Shown: piece by piece, positions 36,808 through 48,963 of the stretch
Layout: the number at the start of each line of letters is the position of its first letter
Position numbering within the stretch: the first letter of the stretch is position 1
DNA from: Capniomyces stellatus
Taxonomy: Eukaryota; Kickxellomycota; Harpellomycetes; Harpellales; Legeriomycetaceae
Length of the DNA: 64,000 bases
Assembly: GCA_001661515.1 (NCBI GenBank)
Contig: LUVW01000011.1
Coordinates: forward strand, 254,934-318,933
Direction: 5' to 3'
The notes under the pieces: model-generated
Database searches by the model: none
What the model was told of the DNA's origin: nothing
What the model saw: only the letters and a program-made list of their open reading frames with translations
Program-made: the position numbers and the translations under genes

Positions 36808-37834
36808 TTATTCTCGCTTTTTGTCTAGAAAGCTGTAGACATGATTGCATATAGCCACTGGTGTTTCCATACCTCCCTTTCCAAAGTCGCCGCACGCCAA
36901 GCCTTTGACAATGGGATCGATTATGTTATAACCAAGTTCTCTCAAGGAAGCAATGTGTTTGGATGTTAATGGGTGGTTCCACATAAATGTATTCATAGCT
37001 GGACACACAAAAACAGGGTTGGCGGGGTCCCACGCGCGAAGCAAGCACGTAAGCAGGTTGTCGCAAAGCCCGTTGGCTATTTTAGCCATCGTGTTTGCAT
37101 CAGTTGGCGCTATTATAGCCGCGTCTGCCCATTTGCGCAGCTGTGTTGGGTTATATGGTCATTTTTGAAATTTTATTATTAGCCAAAGTGGTGCTACAAA
37201 AATCTTGAATGTTCACTTTATACGTTGGGGTTTTATTAAATAAACCAGAATTACTGAAAATGTAGTTACCTCAATGTGTAGAACCTCATCTCCTATTTTT
37301 TCCCAAGTCTAAACAAGCAATAGTTGGCGATTACTAAAGCTGATGCAGTCACTCACCATTGGTCAAAAGTACAAGAAATAAAATATTGACGTGTACTATA
37401 CCTTCCATTCATCCTGGTCTGTATACAGAGCAGCATACTCTTCAAGTTCTTCTCTGTTGAAAAAGTGCAAAGCAGGCTCGGTGGATATAACTTTGATCTC
37501 AATGTTATAGTTGAACTTTGGAAAATTTAGAGGATTTGGTAGAATTGATGAATTGGCGAATTGGTAAATTTAGAATTCAGCTGCGCAAAAATTTCAACAA
37601 AGACATGAGGCAAAGTCGCCAAAGTAGCACGATTCACGGTCAAGGTATAGAAATAAACAGACTATAAAAGTTCAATAAACAAAAATAAAGAGCAAGTGGT
37701 AAACTTTAAACAGATCTTACCTCGCTCCCGATCTTAAGCAATTGTTTGCATATTTCGACAGCCTTTATAGTGGCAACGCTTCCAGTAAGTCCAAGTATTA
37801 TGTTCAAGTCTTTGGGGCTCCGTTTTTCGCTCAT
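36808..37834 (-). CDS. Phosphopantothenoylcysteine decarboxylase, copy 1
   Basis: Flavoprotein that decarboxylates 4'-phospho-N-pantothenoylcysteine to phosphopantetheine, the third step of CoA synthesis. Four exons: 37834-37721, 37515-37402, 37308-37270 and 37140-36808, all in phase, 199 residues. Seen: FMN-binding GLTGSVATIKA (14-26), the active-site histidine in VLHIEL (His87), APTDANTMAKIANGLCDNLL, the PAMN motif (136-139), and the redox cysteine in GLACGDFGKGGM (Cys172). These equal the human enzyme's catalytic set, so it should be active. Budding yeasts use a Hal3/Vhs3/Cab3 heterotrimer with long acidic tails; this protein has none. The exon 2 acceptor is AAG, unusual but the only one that keeps the frame. 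Confidence 0.93.
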
Positions 37835-38412
37835 TCCGGTTAAATATTCGCTGGTGTTTATGTTGAATTTGAGCTTTTGTATAAATAATAGTTTAGGAAT
37901 TGAACAAGTGAGACATTACTAGTATTAAAGCTAACAAATCACCGATTAATAGTTCACCAGATATTTCCTTCCCCAACTGTTTCATTAAATTCCCCCGAAT
38001 TAGCTTAGTCTCGATCTCAATTTTTTCTTTTATATTGTAAAATGTAATCGATTTGCTGAACGTCGAACAAGAATGTTTAACCAGAATAAATTAATGGCAT
38101 TTGTGTCTTTATTGATACTAAGAAAGGAAAACTGCTAATGAAAACTCTGGCTTGAGCTATTTTAGATAAATGGAGTGTGGTGCAGCGACAGGGGGGGAGG
38201 AGGGATAAGAGCTAAGCAGCCAAAAAGAAAGAACCAAAAATTTGAATCAATTGGATTTATTGGAGTCAAAATGAAGTTAAATCTAGTTTATGTACTTTAA
38301 GATATGAAATGGTAAACTATGAACACTAATTAAATAAAAAAAATGTATGCTGAATAGAGGCATAGTTGGTATCGGAAATTAGCAAGAGCGTAAAGAATGC
38401 GAGATTCACGGC
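37835..38412. other. Spacer between PPCDC copy 1 and chimeric MFS
   Basis: About 580 bases with a G-rich island (38191-38204) in AT-rich DNA. Holds the PPCDC promoter and the transporter 3' end. The same spacer recurs at 42161-42738. Confidence 0.6.
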
Positions 38413-40128
38413 CTAAATGTCGGTTTGGGCAGCTGGTTTGCGACTCAGTTTGAATAGAATCCAAGATACGGAGCCAACAGAACCAGCGAAAGTCAGACAT
38501 CCCAAAAACAAGCATACGGAAAGAATGTTTGTGGCAGACAGTATTGTTGTTGCTACAATGGGTACGATCAGAACAGAAATAGAGTACGTGATGTTGAACA
38601 GCGAGTACAGCTGACTGTTAGCACCACCACCCATTGAATCCACGTGTACACCCATGGCTGCCATTACTGGTACACTTCCAACACCAGCAAAGAACCCAAT
38701 GAAAGCCACAACGGTAACGAGTAGCGCATATGTATTAACAAGCCCCAGGATAATACAGACCACTGCAGTCACGCTGTTTCCAAACATAATGACAACATAT
38801 CGCTTCTTGATTTCACCAAAGACCCTTGACATGTATTTTGTGTCAATAAGCTTACCAACCAAAATACCAGAAATGACATTTGCAAGTGCAAAGGCAATAA
38901 ACGTGTATCCAATTTCTGCACTGTTGAGACCGTAATTCTCGGCCAGCAAAACTGGGAATACAGTCTCAATTGCCCCAACTGTGCCAAACAAAACACCTGA
39001 CGCCAAACAACACACCCAGATCTCGGGCTCTTTTATCAGTTGCAGCATGGACAAAGTGTTCTTTTTTTCGAGTGGCTCACTTTCTCCTACCAGGCTTTGT
39101 GTATCTGATAGGTGTTGGTCTGGTGTTTCTGCTGAAATTTCCATATTTCCGTTCGAGTTGTTTCTGGTGTCCAAGTTACCATCCACACCTCCATTCGTGG
39201 CTTTGTCCTTATCTCCCTCAATGGCTAGGGACGCCTCCAAAGCATCATTTTCATTGATCAGTCTAACCAAGTCCTTCACATCGTGTATACACAGCCTAAT
39301 GGCCAGACACACAAACGATATTATAACCATAAACCATGCAACTCCCATCTGCCCGCTGTATTGGTAAAGTATGCCTCCAAAGAATGGCCCTCCTAACGCG
39401 CCTAGTGAAAAACCTGACCATGTGATTCCCATAGGCGAACCCAGCTTATCAGGTGGATAAACATCGATCAGCATACCAAGACCCAGTGACCAAATTACGC
39501 CCGATGCTACACCCTGTCCAATCCTAAACACCAAAAGCTGCCAGAACGCCCTTGACAGTCCTATCCCAAGTGAGGAAAGCGCTAGAATTGTGTATCCAAT
39601 CAGCATAGGCAGCTTTCTCTTGTTATACTTGTCCGAAAAGTACGAAAAAGTCGGTGCACCAATTAGTATACCGAGACCTACATGTTAACCAAGTATAAAA
39701 GGTTCCAGTCAGCAGTTCTTTGGGGGTCATTTAGAATCTGGGATGCCGCCTTATCATTGTATTTTTGCTTTGTTTTAGTGTACTCTTGTTTTATCTTGAC
39801 TTTTCAAGTTACAATATATTTATATGTGTATGTATATATATATATATATATAGCTACTAACCATGAGCTCCTATTAAAACTCCATTTGCGCTTAGTCCAA
39901 GGTTTAGTCTTACTTGGAGAATATCTGGCAAAGAAGGGATAATAATTCCATAAGCAACTGCATCGCTATAGTGGAAAGCCACGAACTGTCAGTGAAATAC
40001 TACGCCTTCTTGTAAAAATAGCAAACCAAATAACATTGATATTAAACTTACGCAAACAGCGAAACTGTAACTAAGACAAGAACGGCGTTTTTTGTCGATA
40101 GCTTATCTTGAAGATCGCCCAACCTCAT
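38413..40128 (-). CDS. MFS transporter, A/B chimera
   Basis: Exons 40128-40052, 39965-39862 and 39677-38413 give 481 residues. The N-terminal part (to about residue 117) is identical to transporter A and everything after about residue 141 is identical to transporter B. The switch lies in 39437-39509, a 73-base tract identical in A and B that codes the end of segment 4 and the following loop (LGLGMLIDVYPPDKLGS). Markers: C at 39436 (B type; A has T at 35110) and C at 39510 (A type; B has T at 43836). The frame and all MFS motifs are intact, so the fusion should yield a folded transporter with the promoter and first four segments of A and the remaining segments of B. Confidence 0.93.
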
Positions 40129-41133
40129 TCTCTTTATATATCCGTGTTTTTGTTTAGAGTTTTTACAGTCTGAAATCGTAATAGTTATACTCGGTTTTAT
40201 CCTATTCAACTATATTATTTTTTTTCTTCTAGTTGAAATTGAAAATGAAAATGCTAGAAACTAACTGGTGGATAAATAGCGAACTATGTTTTAGCTAAAA
40301 GTACACGTTATCCTTTAATATCGATAAAAAAAGGAACTAGTGGAACAAGTTTTTATTTTATTTCTTGATTTTGGGTCATTTTCTTTGGGAACATTGCCCT
40401 TATATAACTTTTTTTTTAGTTTTCATGGCCAAAATGCAAAAAACAACAATTTCCAGCTTTTGCTATTAACTCTACAAACCCAAACCGACTTTTTACTTTT
40501 TTTTTTCGACCTGGAACAGTGAATATTAATTGGTAATAGCTAAATACAGCTGCAGTTTCCGCAGCATCCAACCATTGCTTCCCGTTAATTATGGACATCG
40601 AAATTCACGTTCATAATCTTTAACAATAAACCCATGTTTGTGTCGATCAAATTCCAAACTTGCATTCTTGTAACTGATGTCACAAAATTGTAGCTGTACT
40701 GTAACTAAGCCAAAAAAGAATTTATGACCAGTTGGTTACATTAGCCAAAGCAAACAGTATATAGCAATCAACACACATTTGGAAACTGAGCATATAACTT
40801 GTGCTTGACACACAACATTTGATCCAGGGAGCTCAGCTGTATTAAACCTCAAAGAGTTTAGGCAATAAAAGCTCAAGACCGACTCCTTACTTGCAACAAC
40901 AACAACAACTACTACTACTACTACAAAACAGCTCAATCGCTGCAATAGTGTGCTAATAAAGTCACAGATTCAAATGCACCCTTGTTATTATTACAAAACA
41001 AAAACAAAAGAAGCAGACATTTACAGATATTTTTACACAACAAAGAGTATATGATACCGAATTGTATACCCTTTATATGATTTAGATGGTTGTACATGAC
41101 GCAATAGAGAATAAAGAGTGAGCCCCCGATCAG
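40129..41133. other. Spacer between chimeric MFS and PPCDC copy 2
   Basis: Identical duplicate of 35803-36807, including the trinucleotide run (40895-40924). Confidence 0.7.
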
Positions 41134-42160
41134 TTATTCTCGCTTTTTGTCTAGAAAGCTGTAGACATGATTGCATATAGCCACTGGTGTTTCCATACCT
41201 CCCTTTCCAAAGTCGCCGCACGCCAAGCCTTTGACAATGGGATCGATTATGTTATAACCAAGTTCTCTCAAGGAAGCAATGTGTTTGGATGTTAATGGGT
41301 GGTTCCACATAAATGTATTCATAGCTGGACACACAAAAACAGGGTTGGCGGGGTCCCACGCGCGAAGCAAGCACGTAAGCAGGTTGTCGCAAAGCCCGTT
41401 GGCTATTTTAGCCATCGTGTTTGCATCAGTTGGCGCTATTATAGCCGCGTCTGCCCATTTGCGCAGCTGTGTTGGGTTATATGGTCATTTTTGAAATTTT
41501 ATTATTAGCCAAAGTGGTGCTACAAAAATCTTGAATGTTCACTTTATACGTTGGGGTTTTATTAAATAAACCAGAATTACTGAAAATGTAGTTACCTCAA
41601 TGTGTAGAACCTCATCTCCTATTTTTTCCCAAGTCTAAACAAGCAATAGTTGGCGATTACTAAAGCTGATGCAGTCACTCACCATTGGTCAAAAGTACAA
41701 GAAATAAAATATTGACGTGTACTATACCTTCCATTCATCCTGGTCTGTATACAGAGCAGCATACTCTTCAAGTTCTTCTCTGTTGAAAAAGTGCAAAGCA
41801 GGCTCGGTGGATATAACTTTGATCTCAATGTTATAGTTGAACTTTGGAAAATTTAGAGGATTTGGTAGAATTGATGAATTGGCGAATTGGTAAATTTAGA
41901 ATTCAGCTGCGCAAAAATTTCAACAAAGACATGAGGCAAAGTCGCCAAAGTAGCACGATTCACGGTCAAGGTATAGAAATAAACAGACTATAAAAGTTCA
42001 ATAAACAAAAATAAAGAGCAAGTGGTAAACTTTAAACAGATCTTACCTCGCTCCCGATCTTAAGCAATTGTTTGCATATTTCGACAGCCTTTATAGTGGC
42101 AACGCTTCCAGTAAGTCCAAGTATTATGTTCAAGTCTTTGGGGCTCCGTTTTTCGCTCAT
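41134..42160 (-). CDS. Phosphopantothenoylcysteine decarboxylase, copy 2
   Basis: Exact duplicate of the gene at 36808-37834, with exons 42160-42047, 41841-41728, 41634-41596 and 41466-41134 and the same 199-residue protein. All catalytic residues are kept. The whole promoter region is duplicated with it, so both copies should be expressed. PPCDC-type proteins act as trimers with the active site at subunit contacts; two identical genes would raise dose rather than make a new hetero-oligomer. Confidence 0.93.
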
Positions 42161-42738
42161 TCCGGTTAAATATTCGCTGGTGTTTATGTTGAATTTGAGC
42201 TTTTGTATAAATAATAGTTTAGGAATTGAACAAGTGAGACATTACTAGTATTAAAGCTAACAAATCACCGATTAATAGTTCACCAGATATTTCCTTCCCC
42301 AACTGTTTCATTAAATTCCCCCGAATTAGCTTAGTCTCGATCTCAATTTTTTCTTTTATATTGTAAAATGTAATCGATTTGCTGAACGTCGAACAAGAAT
42401 GTTTAACCAGAATAAATTAATGGCATTTGTGTCTTTATTGATACTAAGAAAGGAAAACTGCTAATGAAAACTCTGGCTTGAGCTATTTTAGATAAATGGA
42501 GTGTGGTGCAGCGACAGGGGGGGAGGAGGGATAAGAGCTAAGCAGCCAAAAAGAAAGAACCAAAAATTTGAATCAATTGGATTTATTGGAGTCAAAATGA
42601 AGTTAAATCTAGTTTATGTACTTTAAGATATGAAATGGTAAACTATGAACACTAATTAAATAAAAAAAATGTATGCTGAATAGAGGCATAGTTGGTATCG
42701 GAAATTAGCAAGAGCGTAAAGAATGCGAGATTCACGGC
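42161..42738. other. Spacer between PPCDC copy 2 and MFS B
   Basis: Identical duplicate of 37835-38412, with the G-rich island at 42517-42530. Confidence 0.7.
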
Positions 42739-44437
42739 CTAAATGTCGGTTTGGGCAGCTGGTTTGCGACTCAGTTTGAATAGAATCCAAGATACGGAGC
42801 CAACAGAACCAGCGAAAGTCAGACATCCCAAAAACAAGCATACGGAAAGAATGTTTGTGGCAGACAGTATTGTTGTTGCTACAATGGGTACGATCAGAAC
42901 AGAAATAGAGTACGTGATGTTGAACAGCGAGTACAGCTGACTGTTAGCACCACCACCCATTGAATCCACGTGTACACCCATGGCTGCCATTACTGGTACA
43001 CTTCCAACACCAGCAAAGAACCCAATGAAAGCCACAACGGTAACGAGTAGCGCATATGTATTAACAAGCCCCAGGATAATACAGACCACTGCAGTCACGC
43101 TGTTTCCAAACATAATGACAACATATCGCTTCTTGATTTCACCAAAGACCCTTGACATGTATTTTGTGTCAATAAGCTTACCAACCAAAATACCAGAAAT
43201 GACATTTGCAAGTGCAAAGGCAATAAACGTGTATCCAATTTCTGCACTGTTGAGACCGTAATTCTCGGCCAGCAAAACTGGGAATACAGTCTCAATTGCC
43301 CCAACTGTGCCAAACAAAACACCTGACGCCAAACAACACACCCAGATCTCGGGCTCTTTTATCAGTTGCAGCATGGACAAAGTGTTCTTTTTTTCGAGTG
43401 GCTCACTTTCTCCTACCAGGCTTTGTGTATCTGATAGGTGTTGGTCTGGTGTTTCTGCTGAAATTTCCATATTTCCGTTCGAGTTGTTTCTGGTGTCCAA
43501 GTTACCATCCACACCTCCATTCGTGGCTTTGTCCTTATCTCCCTCAATGGCTAGGGACGCCTCCAAAGCATCATTTTCATTGATCAGTCTAACCAAGTCC
43601 TTCACATCGTGTATACACAGCCTAATGGCCAGACACACAAACGATATTATAACCATAAACCATGCAACTCCCATCTGCCCGCTGTATTGGTAAAGTATGC
43701 CTCCAAAGAATGGCCCTCCTAACGCGCCTAGTGAAAAACCTGACCATGTGATTCCCATAGGCGAACCCAGCTTATCAGGTGGATAAACATCGATCAGCAT
43801 ACCAAGACCCAGTGACCAAATTACGCCCGATGCTATACCCTGACCAATTCTAAACACTAAAAGCAGCCAAAACGCCCTTGACAGCCCAAGTCCTAGCGAA
43901 GACGCTGCCAAAAGTATATACCCAAAAATCATTGGTAGTTTTCTCTTGTTGTACTTGTCCGAAAAGTACGAAAATGTCGGTGCGCCAATTAGTACGCCAA
44001 GACCTATGTATCAAATGAAAATTACAGTTTTAGTGCTGCTTTATATGGCTAGTTTGCAAAGTTCTGCAAATATTCCAACCCAAACCTTTCTATTCAACCA
44101 GTAATTATACTTACCATAAGACCCAATCAAAAAACCATTGGCACTTTTGCTAAGATTTAGCTGCACCTGAAGAATGTCTGGCAGCGCTGGGATTATAATA
44201 CCATAGACTACGGCATCTCTAAATAAAGCAAGGTTCACAGGAATCAGGTACATTAATACGTCTGCAATTATGTTACTACCGCCACCGTCTCTCACACTGC
44301 TTCTATTACTGCTTTTGCTGCAGCTATCATATTTTTTTGTGTTTTGGTGAAATCACTTACGCAAACAGCGAAAACGCAACCAAAACGAGAACGGCTGATC
44401 TTTTAGCTAGCTTGTTTTGAATCTCTACGAATTTCAT
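42739..44437 (-). CDS. MFS transporter B (DHA1-12 type)
   Basis: The second parent of the duplication. Exons 44437-44361, 44218-44115 and 44003-42739, 481 residues. Start MKFVEIQNKLAKRSAVL; segment 1 has SLFADAVVYGIIIPALPDIL; motif C is GALGGPFFGG. Intron positions match those of A exactly, so A and B are old tandem paralogues; the 5' 120 residues and the C-terminal half differ clearly from A, but about 75 residues around segments 5-6 are nearly the same. The central loop is acidic and Asn-rich. The substrate cannot be read from sequence. Confidence 0.9.
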
Positions 44438-45682
44438 ATTTACTTTCTTTATTTGAACTAACGATTCAAGGTAAAAGTTTCTATGTTTGTTGATAAATTA
44501 TCGGTCTCTATATTATAGGATTAAAGCATGAAACCCAGTGCTATATATCTGACTATTGTTGATTATAAGATAAATGTTATGGAGTTTGCTATGATTTTAA
44601 AAAGTTTTTTTTTGATGATTGGACCACACCTTTATACTTTAGTTTTTTGTATGTATTCACCTTTTTTTACCTTTTTCCCACAAAAAAAAAAAAAAAAAAA
44701 AAAAATTTTTTACCTTTTTTCATCTTTTTTTTCAAGTTGGAATCAGATAAATCGATTATTTTAATTGTTTTTTTTTCAAGTTAGTCATTTAAAAAGTCAG
44801 ACATTTTTTTAATATTTTTATGTAAGATTCAAGTAAATTCTTGCAATTCAAAAGTCAAGTCCTGTAACTTAACCCTCAAATTGTATAAAATTAGAATTTA
44901 AACACTAGGAAAATGAAGTATGCGTAGCGAATAACCACCATTTATCAGGTGCAGTCAACTAATCTCCATTGGCCCATGATTTATCAGCTAAATATAAATC
45001 ATTGCTAATCATACATTTGGAATTCACTCCGTCGACTTTGTCCAATGACTCGATAAGCCTTGAAAATAACATTACTGCCTTATTTGAAATTAGCCAAATT
45101 TTACTATTCGTAATTTACAGTTTTTTTTACAATTTACAGTTTTTTTTTTGTTTGTTTGCAAACCCATTCAACTGAACTAATTTATAATCGACTACAAAAA
45201 TCCTCAACCCCTAATAAGACCAGGTTAAAAATATCCAGCAATTATTTTTATAGCAAAGCACTTGGGTGTCCGAATTGAATTCCCAAATAAAAAACAAACC
45301 GAAAAACAAGTCACAAGTGGAATTCAAGTGTACTTTTGTTATCACCAAAAGTCACATTTAGAACGTAGCACTCGACCACCCATTGTTTACAAAGCAACAC
45401 ACATTATAAGCTCCTATAAATCCGCAGTAACTTTTAATTCAGAGCAAAGTACTGCGTAGTAATCAAAGAATGTGATTCGTTATACTTTGTTTCTTTTACA
45501 AAGCCGACCTTTATTTATCTGATTAGGTTTTATTAAATTGGCTTGTCAGATACAGCATTTGGGCTCCGAATGTAACTTGTTGAAGCCTTCACAGTCTGGA
45601 TTATTAACGTTTGTGTACTTTTACTCGTAAACAGCCAATACTGGGCATAGTAAAAAAAAAAAAGATCACATGTATAAACTTT
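44438..45682. other. Intergenic spacer MFS B-SWT1
   Basis: About 1.25 kb, very AT-rich, with a run of about 23 A (44682-44704) and T runs near 45121-45150. Open frames at 44528-44764, 44969-45175 and 45262-45459 have no protein character. Confidence 0.6.
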
Positions 45683-48600
45683 CTATAAAAATTCGGATAG
45701 GCTTTTCCAAAAATTACAAAGATTGGAAAAGTAAGGGTCTGTAGAATTAGTACCATTAACATCGCAGAGCTGTAAAAGTACAGTGGCAGTCTGGACAAGA
45801 TGGACAAGCATGGGCTTTTCCATGTCGACCGGCAGTATACTTTGCGGGTCTATACCAGACTTTGCAAAGCTCTCTGAAGATAAAAAGTCGGCGAACTCGA
45901 TTATAGTTGAAAACTGCCACAACTGTGGGTATTTACTGCTAAATGGCTCAACAACTTTGCTTAAAGAAAATTCGATTTGGTCGGAATAGTCTGATGGAAA
46001 GACCTTTGCCACTGCAGAGTTCCAAAAACTAAACAAAATCGCGAATAAATCATTAGGTGCCCATGGCGGACTGCCAAAACGCAAAACAACATGTTCTTGA
46101 ATCGCGTCTTGGCCCAAACATTCCACCAGCAGTTGACATACTGATGTTGTCAAGTTGGAGTGCGATGGATGTGCCAAATGAAGCAATATCGTGTACGCCA
46201 GTAACCCAGTAGGTGTAAACATTGATGGTATCATATGTTTCACATGCGTAATATTATTTACACAATGTTGGCAGTTAAACGGACTCGATAGTACCTTTGT
46301 CAAATACAAATCCATCTTGCTTATCCCCAAGTCGATTCTTTTAGCCAACTGTATACTCTGCACCGATGAAGCTTCTTCAATAACAGGCTCAGGCGCACCC
46401 TTGCAATCCGCATCTACTTTTACACGTGGCTTTTCCTTTGCATTCGCATTTGCCTTTACATTTGCCTTTACCTTTGCCTGCTTCTTTGTTTCTGTTGCCA
46501 CACCATCCTTTTCATTGAGCGAGTCCTGATCCTTTGCCCGCTTTTTTTGCTGGCTCTGAGCTTTATTTGACCCTTGGTCTTGGGGTTGAATCCGTTTTTT
46601 GGGTTGTGTTTGCGTGTTTGGCTGGGGCTTTGCTTTGGCTATCGGCGGGTTGGCTACTTTAGAACCGACTTTGATTCCTGTGTCTGAGGCCTTGGCACTA
46701 GAGATGGCGGTATTAACTTTGGCCCGCTTACCTGTAATTGTTATTCCCTCAGCTTCATCGGCAGCAGGCTGTGCGTCTTGGGAAGGTTTGGTCTTCTTTT
46801 TGAGTTTTTTAGATGGTGCTGAGACTGGTACAGGTTCTCCAAGCCTGGAACCCTGTTTTCTCTTACTAACACCTCCAGTCTGGTCTTTAGAATCCGGATT
46901 GACAACCTTATCATTTGATTGAGGTTGTGCTTTTTTTCGAGTCAGTAGTTTTTTCTGAGGTTGAGGCTCAGGTTGAGATTGAGTTTTGGCTGCTTTTTTA
47001 GCACCTGGGATATCCTCTCGGCCTTCAAATAGATTTAATTGGTGTTTTTTTGACTTTGGGTCTGTGTCTTTATTCACATTGGATGTTGGTACTGATGTTG
47101 GTAATGATGTTGGTACTGATGTTGGTACTGATGTTGGTACTGATGTTGGTACTGATGTTGAAGCTGGTGCTGTTACTGATGTTGGTACTGGTGTTGATGT
47201 TGGGTTGGCTTTGACCTTGGGCCTCTTCTCCATTTTTACTAGCTCCATATACTCGACTTTCTCTTTTTGGGGGGTTGGGTTCACGACGCTACTTATCTTT
47301 GTAATGGCCTTTTCTTTCAAGCTTTTAGTTGGAAGTTTTTTTATTACTCGCTCCTCGACAGCAGTATTCCCAACAGTGGCTCGCTGCAAAGAGTTGTTTG
47401 GTAAATTCTGTGTTGGACCAGTATAAATAGCAGAGTTTAGCATGGATTTAGACACTGAGTTTGATGCCAGGTTTGGACTACAGTCGATATTCATACTCGA
47501 GTTAACAGGCGTTCTGTTCATCCTAGGAGCCTGACCCAATCCATCCTTCGCCGCTCGAGATACATCAATTATTGAATTGGACCCCATCCCTGTCAGTGCA
47601 AAATTGGACTCTACCGAGTTATTAGACCTTTGTCTCTTGGCCTCCCACATTTGATCTGCGTAGCTGCCTCCTAACCCATCACTTTTTACACTTGATTGGT
47701 ACCTGTCGAGCGAAATATCTACTATCTCTAGGCCATCGTACGATTTTTTTCGTTTTGACTTGTTATTGTTTTTGCTCACTGCGCTTGGATTACTTGACCC
47801 AAAAACAACCTGTTTTTTCCTACTATCAGGTTTATCTGGCATATAGACCGGTGAAATCCTACCACTATCCGCTGAAACACCAACCAGTGTACTCGAACTA
47901 TTGCTACTGGGCAGTTCCAATTCACCAACTGTGCGCACTTCTTTTGTACTCACTAGCTTTATCTGCTTATTCTGGGTAATCGCATTAAAAAGCTCAGTCT
48001 CGGACTTGGTCCAGCTTCCAATTACATTAATTCCATGAACCCGCGCTTTTATAGAAAAATTCTTATCCATCGTCAGCAATGTAATAGGCTTATTTTCCGT
48101 TATCATAAAATATCTACAGCAGTCAAGTATCAGGTCATCCTCCAGCGCAAAATGTTCATCCTTGATATCCCCTGTTCTCTCATTTACCATTTGGCCCCGC
48201 AGGTGGCTGTTATCTGACGTGTTCAGCTCTTTATCCAAATACGCAATTGCGTTGGCCGCATTCGATCTAAGCCCTCTTTTTCCCGAGCTACTGCCTGACT
48301 TTTTCAAATTATCAAGCTCTCCCAACACTACCCACGGAACTAAAAACTCTACATCATGCTTTTTATTAGTTCGCGCCATCCTAACCAAAGTACTAAAAAC
48401 GTTTAGGAACGAAATCAAATAGTTTGTATCCACCACCACCACTGTTCCTTTAACCTCCAACACCTTGTTTTGGTTGTTCTTTGATGGCGCCTCGCTGCTA
48501 TTCCTCGAATTGTTGCCAGAATTCGTATTACTGGTATTGCCCGCTTTGAGACTATAATCGCTGTATTCCCTTGTATTTGCATCGACAGTCTTATCTGCAT

Positions 48601-48963
48601 AACTAGCACCACCGCTTTGTTCTTTGCCTTTATACAAATTGTTGAAAGGTGGCTCGCTTTCAATAGACACATCTTCGTTATTTGTGCTTAACTCTACCTC
48701 TATTTAAACAAAACAAAAACAGCGCCTTATATTTGTGGTTATTTGTTTTCAAAGATTAAGGGCACGCTTAAAAATGGTTTAGCCTTATAAATTGTGGCTA
48801 ATACAAACTAAATGTAGACTGAATTACCATTGACGTCACTATTGTAAAATATATTATTACTTTTCAACAAGGGATTCTCTGCGCTGAAGTTTACTGACAA
48901 GTGCTCGTCGTCAATATCCATATCTTGGTCAACCCCTCTATTTAACTCGTTGAACGGATTCAT
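45683..48963 (-). CDS. SWT1: PIN-domain endoribonuclease of the Swt1 family
   Basis: In yeast Swt1 is a nuclear endonuclease that clears defective mRNPs at the pore. Exons 48963-48828 and 48699-45683 (128-nt intron; the split codon restores Glu) give 1050 residues. The PIN domain is near residues 130-285: VVVDTNYLISFLNVF (first Asp), VPWVVLGELDNLKKSG (Glu), a DEHFALEDDLILDCCRYFMI block (Asp pair) and LLTMDKNFSIKARVHGI (last Asp), so the acidic metal site is complete. A long Ser/Lys/Pro/Gln-rich middle carries a TSVP four-residue repeat (about 47090-47170). The last 230 residues form a helical domain (MDLYLTKVLSSPFNCQH start), as in Swt1. Length is nearer human SWT1 (about 900) than yeast (458). 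Confidence 0.85.

Larger units (their letters stand above)
35111..39509. repeat. Tandem duplication, copy 1
   Basis: 35111-39509 repeats 39437-43835 at an offset of exactly 4,326 bp. Every segment I compared is identical, including (TA)n, poly-A and trinucleotide tracts. The unit carries the 5' part of an MFS gene, a whole PPCDC gene and the 3' part of the next MFS gene. Confidence 0.95.
39437..43835. repeat. Tandem duplication, copy 2
   Basis: Second copy of the 4,326-bp unit; it overlaps copy 1 by the 73-base crossover tract (39437-39509), as expected from one unequal homologous exchange. Confidence 0.95.

Noticed and set aside
36808..42160. CUG-Ser genetic code
   Set aside because: CTG codes conserved leucines, for example the first codon of PPCDC exon 4 (LRKWAD); serine there would break the family pattern.
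34108..44437. Transposon-driven duplication
   Set aside because: Breakpoints lie in homologous coding sequence, with no element or target-site duplication; unequal crossing-over explains it fully.
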